Part shown: positions 1-5,596 of the stretch, in pieces
Layout of the letters: each line of letters begins with the position of its first letter
How positions within the stretch are numbered: position 1 is the first letter of the stretch
Assembly (NCBI GenBank): GCA_022571175.1
Contig: JACZYI010000064.1
Coordinates: forward strand, 1 to 9,169
DNA length: 9,169 nucleotides
Origin: Pseudomonadota bacterium
GTDB taxonomy: Bacteria > Pseudomonadota > Alphaproteobacteria > Sphingomonadales > SMXR01
Direction: 5' to 3'
Position numbers and translations under genes: made by a program
Notes under the pieces: model-generated
The model's input: the letters and a program-made list of their open reading frames with translations, nothing else
Told to the model about the DNA's origin: nothing
Database searches by the model: none

Positions 1-366
1 CAGAAAGTGAATGCAGTAGTGATGCTGACTTTGATGAGTTTGATCAGCCTATTGTAACTATGAATAGAAGATATGAAGATGCGTCTGTTGAATTTGATGA
101 ACAATATTGGTATAAGATTGTTGGAAGTTATGGAGATTCACTTGGAAGAGGAAGAGAGGAAATAATAGAGGCAAAGCTGGGAGATTTAGAGTGTTGGAGA
201 AGAAATGAAGGAGATGAACTTGGCCTAAATCTAAATTATTATAATGATTATACTGAGGTCTGCTCTTGTTATAAAGATAATGAAATTGTAAAAGAAACTT
301 ATATTGGTTAATAAAAAAGATCAAAAGAAAAATGCCTAAGCTGCAATATATAAAAACAAAGTACGG
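1..366. other. AT-rich segment of foreign origin joined to the bacterial contig
   Basis: This stretch is much richer in A and T than the rest of the window and has different codon habits, with frequent aga, gaa, aat and tat codons. To its right, the minus-strand S9 peptidase stays recognisable down to the Leu codon at 367-369. After that the reading frame gives only low-complexity hydrophobic and Asn/Gln/His-rich sequence, which is the antisense of the plus-strand frame at 3-311. The change is abrupt, so the junction lies at about 360-367. I see no inverted repeats, transposase or tRNA at the join. An assembly or library chimera, perhaps with eukaryotic DNA, is more likely than an insertion, but a single junction cannot settle it. 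Confidence 0.7.
3..311 (+). CDS. Unrecognised acidic protein, 3' part only
   Basis: The frame is open from the window edge (codons in phase from position 3) to the TAA at 309-311, so about 102 residues of a C-terminus are visible. An internal ATG at 60 would give 83 residues, but the open codons before it suggest the gene starts outside the window. The protein is acidic, rich in Asp, Glu, Tyr and Asn, with a run of alternating acidic and aromatic residues near its start and several cysteines near its end (CSCYKDNE). It has no signal peptide or membrane segment. I recognise no family. Composition and codon use point to an AT-rich, possibly eukaryotic, source. The frame could also be an exon end or a chance open frame. 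Confidence 0.4.
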   Translation, partial: ESECSSDADFDEFDQPIVTMNRRYEDASVEFDEQYWYKIVGSYGDSLGRGREEIIEAKLGDLECWRRNEGDELGLNLNYYNDYTEVCSCYKDNEIVKETYIG

Positions 367-1746
367 AAGAATAAGCGGATATTTTTTTGCCGGGTCAAAA
401 TCAGGCGGCGTTATATACCAGCCCTGAATTTCCTGGCCATCCAGCGCGGACTCATAAATGATTTCATGAACCTGGCCCAAAGTTATTTGTCCGAACAGAT
501 CTTCATTCAAAAATGTAAGCTGGCGATACTCGCCTGTGCCGGTAACGACCGATACATCTGCCGGGCGCGTGGCACTGGCACTGGTGAAGGCAACGGTCCC
601 TGCCCCCACATCATAGGAACCACTGGAATAAGGCCGGCCCAGAGTGGTTCCGCCCAGATTTTCAGCAATGTGGTCAATATTCCCGAAAAGCGATGCAAAA
701 CCAACTTTCACATTGGCGCGGTCCGTATATTGAAAATAAAGTCCCGTGCCGTTATCCGCCCAATTGATATTCCCCACCGAGCGATCCATGCTGCCGGTCA
801 ATATCTCTGGATTAACACCCCCAAGCCCGGCGACCACAAGCACGGTATTTTCATAGGCCAGATGATTATTATCGGCCTGCAAATAAGCGAGATGCCTACC
901 ATCGGGTGAGACCATGGGCGATCGTTCGCTGCCCTGCCGATTGGTAATTTGTGTCAAAAGGCCATCCGTTACATTGATCGAATAAATGTCGCTCTCGGCA
1001 AAGGATTCATATTCCCAATCAGCGCTTCGGTTCGCTGAAAAGAAAATCTGGCTGCCGTCAGGTGTCCAGGATAACGACCCGGCATGATTATAATCCCCGC
1101 TGGTCAATTGCCAGGGTGTGCCACCCTCTGCGGGAACAACGAATATATGGCTGTGACTGGGCACCAGATACCCCCGACCGTCAAAACGGTATGTGACGCT
1201 TTCAATCACATTCATCTCAGGCGCCCATTCCGCGTCTTTTGGCTTTGGAGGAGCAGAAATCATGGGCTTGGTCTCTGCCAGCACAGCCATGGAAAAGGCT
1301 ATCCACTTACCGTCTGGCGACCAGCTTATGGCCGAGGGCGATTGGGTTAAATTTGTCACCAGCGCTGTTTGCCCCGTATCCATCCAGCGCACGTAAAGCT
1401 GCGGGCTGCCTTCCGACGATGATATATAGGCAATTCGACCGCCATCCGGTGACCAGCGAGCGGAAGATGCGCTCTCTCTTCCGGAGAGGAGTGAACGGTG
1501 GCCCGATCCGTCTTTATTTATGATCCAGATGTTGGAACGGGTGAAATCACGCATAATATCATTGGAGCACCGGGCATAGAGTATCTGATTGCCATCGGGG
1601 GAGACCTGCAGGTCGCTTGCATATTCCAGTTCAAAGACATCAAGCGCTTCAAAGAGACGCACAGAGCTATCTTCCTCAGCCAGTGCAAATCCGGAAAGCG
1701 GCACCAGGAGCACCAGAAGAGCGGATTTAATAAGTAAGTTTTTCAT
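58..1746 (-). CDS. S9 family (prolyl oligopeptidase-like) peptidase, N-terminal part cut at a chimeric junction
   Basis: Residues 1-23 form a Sec signal peptide (MKNLLIKS, hydrophobic core, ALA before EED), so the product is exported. Repeated PD40/WD40-like propeller strands follow: SPDG at about 49, 99 and 143, then WTPDG and VSPDGRHLAY further on. This is the N-terminal propeller of S9 dipeptidyl-peptidase or acylaminoacyl-peptidase-like enzymes. The sequence DGQEIQGWY...DFDPAKKYPLIL, ending at residue 460, is the usual lead-in to the alpha/beta-hydrolase domain. The expected HGGP oxyanion region and the Ser-Asp-His triad are absent, because codons below 367 lie in foreign DNA. Those last roughly 100 residues should not be treated as peptidase. 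Family members are usually about 650-700 residues. I chose the ATG at 1746 (GGGGGGA seven bases upstream, signal peptide directly after) over an in-frame ATG at 1776. The gene lies about 110 nt behind the cytochrome genes. Confidence 0.85.
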   Translation of the reverse strand: MKNLLIKSALLVLLVPLSGFALAEEDSSVRLFEALDVFELEYASDLQVSPDGNQILYARCSNDIMRDFTRSNIWIINKDGSGHRSLLSGRESASSARWSPDGGRIAYISSSEGSPQLYVRWMDTGQTALVTNLTQSPSAISWSPDGKWIAFSMAVLAETKPMISAPPKPKDAEWAPEMNVIESVTYRFDGRGYLVPSHSHIFVVPAEGGTPWQLTSGDYNHAGSLSWTPDGSQIFFSANRSADWEYESFAESDIYSINVTDGLLTQITNRQGSERSPMVSPDGRHLAYLQADNNHLAYENTVLVVAGLGGVNPEILTGSMDRSVGNINWADNGTGLYFQYTDRANVKVGFASLFGNIDHIAENLGGTTLGRPYSSGSYDVGAGTVAFTSASATRPADVSVVTGTGEYRQLTFLNEDLFGQITLGQVHEIIYESALDGQEIQGWYITPPDFDPAKKYPLILPYFVFIYCSLGIFLLIFFINQYKFLLQFHYLYNKSRPQYNHYNNLDLGQVHLLHFFSNTLNLPALPLLFPLFLFQVNLHNFQQSYTNIVHQIQQTHLHIFYS

Positions 1747-1790
1747 GATTCCCCCCACAGTCACTTCAATATCCACAAGGCCGGACCGGG

Positions 1791-1819
1791 ATTGTACCCG
1801 AGCCGACCTTCTCTGTCTT
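1791..1819 (-). promoter_or_regulatory. Possible sigma-70 promoter for the S9 peptidase gene
   Basis: Read on the minus strand, AAGACA (1819-1814) is followed after 17 bases by TACAAT (1796-1791). The hexamers match the -35 and -10 consensus at 4 of 6 and 5 of 6 positions. Transcription would start near 1784, leaving a leader of about 38 nt with the GGGGGGA ribosome-binding site. It suggests the peptidase can be transcribed separately from the cytochromes. This rests on pattern matching only. Confidence 0.4.
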
Positions 1820-1857
1820 TGGTCTTTTTCTTCAGGAGCTTGCCAAGCTTGTGGTGA

Positions 1858-2235
1858 TCATTTCTTTCCGAAGGCGCTTCTCAAATAGGCGATCACATCC
1901 ATGACGTTTTGTTCGGTCAGATTGGGGTCACCACCTTTGGCGGGCATGGGCATCATTGAGCCAGGGCTCTGGAAGCCAGTGATGATGTTGAGTGCAAGTT
2001 CATGATCGGATTTAGCGAGCGGACCCTTGCGCTTGGTAAAATTGGGAACGCCCGGAAATGCGCCCTTGCCATTATCGGCATGACAGGCAACGCAGGTGCC
2101 ATTATAGACGGTGGCACCGCTAGCCTTATCACCCTCGGCATGGTCGGCGCTAACCGATAGCGCCGAGAGGACCAGACCGCCCAAACCGAAAGCGAACATC
2201 ACTGCCATCTTGCCTACGGTTAGTCCCGTCATCAT
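1858..2235 (-). CDS. Small class I c-type cytochrome, monoheme (CVACH), periplasmic
   Basis: The protein has 125 residues. Residues 1-30 form a Sec signal peptide ending SVSA before DHAEGD, so the mature protein of about 95 residues acts in the periplasm. The heme attachment motif is C48-V-A-C51-H52, preceded by ATVYNGT, the usual lead-in of class I cytochrome c (GxxxYxxxCxxCH-like). A distal Met ligand is expected in SPGSMMPMPAKGG (M94, M95 or M97). The C-terminal helix TEQNVMDVIAYLRS is typical of the fold and similar to c5/cbb3-associated cytochromes. It should be a soluble one-electron carrier. It starts at an ATG-ATG pair (2235 or 2232) behind AGAAAGGAAA. It lies 27 nt downstream of the CARCH cytochrome gene, probably in one operon with it and the porin. 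The redox partner is unknown. Confidence 0.9.
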   Translation of the reverse strand: MMTGLTVGKMAVMFAFGLGGLVLSALSVSADHAEGDKASGATVYNGTCVACHADNGKGAFPGVPNFTKRKGPLAKSDHELALNIITGFQSPGSMMPMPAKGGDPNLTEQNVMDVIAYLRSAFGKK

Positions 2236-2262
2236 ATTTCCTTTCTCAGCACGAGTTCAGTC

Positions 2263-2559
2263 TCATTTCTGGTCCCGGTTGCTGGCGTGCAGAAACGCCA
2301 TTATATCATCGGCTGTTGCTTTCGGGAGATTAGCCCTGATTCGCATATGAATGACCGAAACATGCCACTCCTCGTCATCCAGATCGCTCGGCGATCTCAA
2401 ATTATGACAGCGGGCGCAGTTTTCAGCCCACGCCTTAGCCCCTCGCGCCAGTTGCATCGGATCGGCGTTTTCCGTGTCTTGCTGAGCTGACAGCGGAGAG
2501 GCCAGAATGAGGCTCATTAGCCCTATGGTCAGGAATGTGCGTGCTAATTTTTTGGTCAT
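2263..2559 (-). CDS. Very small c-type cytochrome, monoheme (CARCH), periplasmic
   Basis: The protein has 98 residues with a Sec signal peptide of about 25 (MTKKLART, hydrophobic core, PLSA before QQ). That leaves a mature protein of only about 73 residues. Heme binding is at C48-A-R-C51-H52, preceded by GAKAWAEN. The likely axial Met is M72 in VIHMRIRANL, and a C-terminal helix ADDIMAFLHASN closes the domain. The spacing from heme motif to Met is short (20 residues), so this is a compact variant and not a standard c4 or c5. The ATG at 2559 has AAGGAAG eight bases upstream and begins the signal peptide. The frame is also open to 2622, but that extension overlaps the porin gene. The gene starts 22 nt after the porin stop, which implies cotranscription. 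An electron-transfer role follows from the heme motif; the partner is not known. Confidence 0.88.
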   Translation of the reverse strand: MTKKLARTFLTIGLMSLILASPLSAQQDTENADPMQLARGAKAWAENCARCHNLRSPSDLDDEEWHVSVIHMRIRANLPKATADDIMAFLHASNRDQK

Positions 2560-2581
2560 GATTGCTTCCTTTCTATCAATT

Positions 2582-3904
2582 TCAAAAGCCGTAGACCACC
2601 TGAAATTGGAAGATTGTTTCATCGGCGCGGTCCGGGTCCCGGAAATCCCGGAGTTGAACCGCCAGCTTCAAAGCAGCGGATGGTGCCAACCAGTAATTGA
2701 GACCCAGGGTCAGTTGATTCTCGTTTGCTTCTTCCAGCTCGTGGTTGCCGCTTTGTCGCAGACGTCCGTAGCGAATCACGGGTTCCAGATTCTTTATGAT
2801 CCTGTGATCGCTAATTCCGTCAAGCCTGTACGCGGCCTGGGCATACCAGGCTCTCCAGTCTGCATTTGTCTCAAGCAGCTCTGCCTCCTCCTCGGGACCA
2901 ACAGAGAGTGGAACCAATCTGCCAACCGCAGCTATCAGATGGTCCTCATCTTCCAGGCCCCGGATTCTGGAATCCAGAAATTCGAACCGGATATCGAATG
3001 AAGAGCGTGTGTATGAGGCATCAAAGCCAATCAGGTCATAGTTCCCAACCAGATTTTCCTCTGTGTCATGGTCTTCAGGCCCGACCACATTGGCTCCGAG
3101 ATAGGAGAAACCAAATTCAAGATAGGGAACCGGCAGGAAGGCTACCCGTCCACCAAATGATTTGTTACGGTTGTCGTCATCGCTAAATCCTTCCAGTTCA
3201 ATGCCGCCATGGCCCAGTCGGGGGCCATTGCCGACCATCAGCGCATAGGTGATGCGCGCGCTCTCAAAGGGCTCGCCACTGGATAGCGGCATAACACCCC
3301 GAACCTGAAAACCAATTTCGCTTAGCGGTTGCACACCACCATGGCCGAAACCAACCGGGGCCGAGGGAAGCTTGTTGATCCAGCCAGGGTGTAATCTTTC
3401 CCGGAACAGGCCAATCGGGCTCAGAAATTTACCAAAGATGAGCGTGGTATTGTCGAGCACCAGCCAGTCAAGCTGCGAATATTCCAGAGCGACTTTTGTC
3501 TCGCCGTCTTCGGTTTCGATTTCAAGCTCGGCCTCAAACATAATCACTTCCTTATAGAGAAAGTGAAAGCCCGGGCTGAACTTGCCCTCCATGAAGGAGT
3601 CATTTTTGTCCCCGTTGGTGATAAACGCGCCCGCCTGGGCATACCCCGCCAAATGCCAGATACTGTCCGGCAAATGTTTGGGCGAACCGTTTTGACCAGC
3701 AGCAGCACCTGCCCCTGTAACGGGCCCATAATAAGGGCTCTTCTCCGAGGCCGTTTCCAAAGGCATGTCCAGAAAGGGAATATTTGTTATGCTGACGGGG
3801 TCGTTTTCAGTGGTTTGGGCCAAGACCGCTCCCGTACCGAACGCCCAGGCAAGTGATAAGGCAGAAGCGGCTCCGAGTATTCTACTAAACATTTTTCTGG
3901 TCAT
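2582..3904 (-). CDS. Outer-membrane beta-barrel porin (phosphate-selective porin OprO/OprP-like)
   Basis: The protein has 440 residues and a Sec signal peptide (MTRKMFSR, hydrophobic core, VLA at about 29 before QTTEN). The mature part alternates polar and hydrophobic residues in beta-strand fashion. It has glycine-rich turns, many acidic loops and a C-terminal strand ending QVVYGF; a terminal Phe is the usual outer-membrane assembly signal. The block GKFLSPIGLF...RLHPGWINKLP at about 158-180 resembles porins of the OprO/OprP type, which form anion channels, but I cannot infer a substrate. A Pro/Gly/Ala-rich linker (about 58-75) precedes the first strand. The start at 3904 has a strong GGAGG seven bases upstream. 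It is the first gene of a probable operon with two c-type cytochromes, with an FNR-type box about 80 nt upstream. A passive diffusion porin or a conduit partnered with cytochromes are both possible. Confidence 0.8.
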   Translation of the reverse strand: MTRKMFSRILGAASALSLAWAFGTGAVLAQTTENDPVSITNIPFLDMPLETASEKSPYYGPVTGAGAAAGQNGSPKHLPDSIWHLAGYAQAGAFITNGDKNDSFMEGKFSPGFHFLYKEVIMFEAELEIETEDGETKVALEYSQLDWLVLDNTTLIFGKFLSPIGLFRERLHPGWINKLPSAPVGFGHGGVQPLSEIGFQVRGVMPLSSGEPFESARITYALMVGNGPRLGHGGIELEGFSDDDNRNKSFGGRVAFLPVPYLEFGFSYLGANVVGPEDHDTEENLVGNYDLIGFDASYTRSSFDIRFEFLDSRIRGLEDEDHLIAAVGRLVPLSVGPEEEAELLETNADWRAWYAQAAYRLDGISDHRIIKNLEPVIRYGRLRQSGNHELEEANENQLTLGLNYWLAPSAALKLAVQLRDFRDPDRADETIFQFQVVYGF

Positions 3905-3981
3905 TGCAGCCCTCCTTCTGATTTACGCTGTTTTGCCATGTGATCATGTGATGAAGTTACGATTGATCCCGGGAAATATGA

Positions 3982-3995
3982 TTGATGAATGTCAA
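3982..3995 (-). promoter_or_regulatory. FNR-type box upstream of the porin-cytochrome operon
   Basis: The minus-strand sequence TTGACATTCATCAA matches the FNR consensus TTGAT-N4-ATCAA at 9 of 10 fixed bases. Its centre lies 84 nt upstream of the porin ATG. If it acts as a class II site centred at -41.5, transcription would start at 3947, and TAACTT (3959-3954) would sit exactly in the -10 position, giving a 43-nt leader with GGAGG. This geometry favours activation at low oxygen. Regulation by a related FixK-type protein is an alternative. Confidence 0.65.
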
Positions 3996-4100
3996 ATTTA
4001 TGAATTTTAATTGTTTTTGTTCTTAATGCTTAAATCTATTACTGAATATGTAATATAACATACTCTGAACATCTTTATTTGATATTTTGCATCTGAATAT

Positions 4101-4114
4101 TTGACATTTATCAA
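4101..4114 (+). promoter_or_regulatory. FNR-type box in front of the FNR-like regulator gene
   Basis: TTGACATTTATCAA matches TTGAT-N4-ATCAA at 9 of 10 fixed bases. It differs from the porin-side box at only one of 14 positions when both are read in their gene's direction. Its centre is about 44 nt before the ATG at 4152, too close for class II activation with an intact leader. Its first six bases are also a perfect -35 (TTGACA), with TTGAGT 17 bases downstream as a weak -10. This arrangement suggests negative autoregulation, as known for E. coli fnr. Confidence 0.65.
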
Positions 4115-4151
4115 GTTAACTGCTTGAGTATTTGAAGGGGGGACTTGGAAC

Positions 4152-4871
4152 ATGCGCAAGTCGCAGTCTGTGGCCTTGAATTGTGTGAATTGTTCCACTT
4201 GCGCGCAGGTGGAATGGGCTGGACTTGAGCCCGCTGGCCTTGATTATCTGAGTAAAGCAAAGCGTACTTTTGACTATCAGCCCGGCGAGTCAATTTTCCA
4301 TCAGGGCGACGATCCCCAAGGTATTTATTGTATTGAACAAGGTAATATTCTGCTGCGCCAATTTGACCGCGCCGGCAATGAAGTGGGGTTTCGTGTGATT
4401 ATGGATGGCGAGACCATCGGCTGGCGCAGTTATTTTGCAGAACAGGCGCACGCCGCCACGGCGCTGGCATTAACAGCGTGCCGTGTATGCCTGATTCCAG
4501 CCAGCGATTTGATCGCCATGATGAAGGCTCAACCCAGCCTGGCGCATCGATTTTTAAAAACTATCTCGCGTGATCGAGGACCGGCAGACGGTCTGTTATT
4601 GCGAAACCCGCAACTCCCGGTCCGCATCCGCCTGATCAATTTCCTGATCATTCTGGGGGAACATCTTTATGCCAACGGCGACAACCGTCAGTTCTCCCTG
4701 ACCCTGCCGCTTCAAAGACAGCAAATTGCCTCAATGATTGGTACCAGGTCCGAGACTTTATCCAGAACGATCGCTGAATTGGAGGCTTCGGGACTGGTTC
4801 ACTTTGTTCGTCGCGAAGTCCGGATACCAGACTATGGGAATCTGCTGCGCGAGTCCGAACGCGCCGGCTAA
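4152..4871 (+). CDS. FNR-like transcription regulator (Crp/Fnr family), probable oxygen sensor
   Basis: The protein has 239 residues. An N-terminal cysteine cluster, C11-x2-C14-x2-C17, precedes a cyclic-nucleotide-binding-type beta-barrel (about 28-130; PGESIFHQGD, GIYCIEQGNILL). A dimerisation helix (about 130-170) and a winged helix-turn-helix (about 180-225) follow. C113 in VCLIP aligns with Cys122 of E. coli FNR (VCEIP), so three N-terminal cysteines plus C113 could hold a 4Fe-4S cluster. The recognition helix contains E201-T-L-S204-R205, the ExxSR pattern FNR uses to read TTGAT...ATCAA, and such boxes lie immediately upstream. The start has AAGGGGGGA eight bases before the ATG. Oddly, E. 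coli FNR has Cx2Cx5C where this has Cx2Cx2C. It is divergent from the porin-cytochrome operon and probably controls it. Confidence 0.9.
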   Translation: MRKSQSVALNCVNCSTCAQVEWAGLEPAGLDYLSKAKRTFDYQPGESIFHQGDDPQGIYCIEQGNILLRQFDRAGNEVGFRVIMDGETIGWRSYFAEQAHAATALALTACRVCLIPASDLIAMMKAQPSLAHRFLKTISRDRGPADGLLLRNPQLPVRIRLINFLIILGEHLYANGDNRQFSLTLPLQRQQIASMIGTRSETLSRTIAELEASGLVHFVRREVRIPDYGNLLRESERAG

Positions 4872-4882
4872 AAGCAACCGGC
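4863..4882. terminator. Weak stem-loop at the end of the FNR-like gene
   Basis: GCCGG (4863-4867) and CCGGC (4878-4882) can pair around a 10-base loop overlapping the stop codon. No T-tract follows, so intrinsic termination is doubtful. It lies between two convergent genes, where a terminator would be useful. Confidence 0.2.
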
Positions 4883-4941
4883 CTTATGCCTTCAGCTTCC
4901 CCCGTATGGGCCAGCAGATAATGTCTGGTTCAACCAGAGCT

Positions 4942-5460
4942 TCAGTGGAGATATTTTGGCCCGAGTTCAGCCAGCAGTTCAGAAGCGGAGTAGATATTGC
5001 CCGCCGGATTGTCGGAGATTATCTCCCCATAGAGCCTGATGACAATACGGCTTGTGGCGCGTTCCACCGTAAAAGTCTGACCCATGGTGGTATCTTCATA
5101 CACGGTGTAGGAGTGAATGATCACGCCGTCCTTGGTAGTAGAACTCGAACTGGTAGATCCCGTGCTTATGGGAGCCAGCGTTACGGCCTGGGCCGTCGTT
5201 TTGTTGTTTTCGTCCAGCACCTGAAAATAGACATAGCCCCGCTTGAGCGTTTCTTCAGCCGCACGCAGGAACACATGATCAGCAACAACTTCTGACGAAG
5301 TATAGCGATTGCCCGTTCCGGTTATCTCAAGTGTAAGGTCATCAATCTGAACCACCCGAACACCGCCGGTCAGGCTATTGTCGCCATATTGGGTGACGCA
5401 GGCGGTGAGCCCAAAGGTGAGCCCTGCCACGAGGAAAAATACTATAAAGAAGCGATCCAT
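4942..5460 (-). CDS. Secreted lipoprotein, CC0125/CC1285-like
   Basis: The protein has 172 residues. A hydrophobic signal (MDRFFIVFFLVAG) leads to the lipobox L-T-A-C21, so the mature protein should be lipidated on Cys21 and anchored to a membrane facing the periplasm. The core has strands and a helix with ITGTGNRYTS, DHVFLRAAEETLKRGYVYFQVLD. The pattern of an Arg-Ala-Ala-Glu helix followed by GYxYFxV is what I recall from alphaproteobacterial CC0125/CC1285 lipoproteins, whose function is unknown. A Ser/Thr-rich linker (about 99-109) splits the two halves. I chose the ATG at 5460, seven bases after GGAG of a GGAGAGGA site; the GTG at 5463 directly abuts that site. It is convergent with the FNR-like gene and divergent from the aminotransferase-like gene. 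Confidence 0.75.
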   Translation of the reverse strand: MDRFFIVFFLVAGLTFGLTACVTQYGDNSLTGGVRVVQIDDLTLEITGTGNRYTSSEVVADHVFLRAAEETLKRGYVYFQVLDENNKTTAQAVTLAPISTGSTSSSSTTKDGVIIHSYTVYEDTTMGQTFTVERATSRIVIRLYGEIISDNPAGNIYSASELLAELGPKYLH

Positions 5461-5596
5461 CACTCCTCTCCATCATCAGTTGCCAATAATACGCCTTTTC
5501 AGGCTCCTTGCCAAATCCGCTTTCAACTGATCACTTTATATTAAGGGAGAAGTGGTTATAAAACGGCGTTCCAATTATGTTTCACAAGGCCACATC

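Noticed and set aside
58..360. A novel hydrophobic, Asn/His/Gln-rich C-terminal domain on the S9 peptidase
   Set aside because: It is the antisense of an AT-rich plus-strand coding frame beyond the chimeric junction and does not resemble any part of the peptidase family.
1837..1849. Palindrome AGCTTG-C-CAAGCT just after the CVACH cytochrome as a terminator
   Set aside because: The loop would be a single base and no T-tract follows; it is more likely an incidental palindrome.
5508..5542. Promoter for the aminotransferase-like gene from TTGCCA and TATATT
   Set aside because: The spacer is 23 bases, too long for a normal promoter, and the alternative -10 at 17 bases (TCACTT) is poor.
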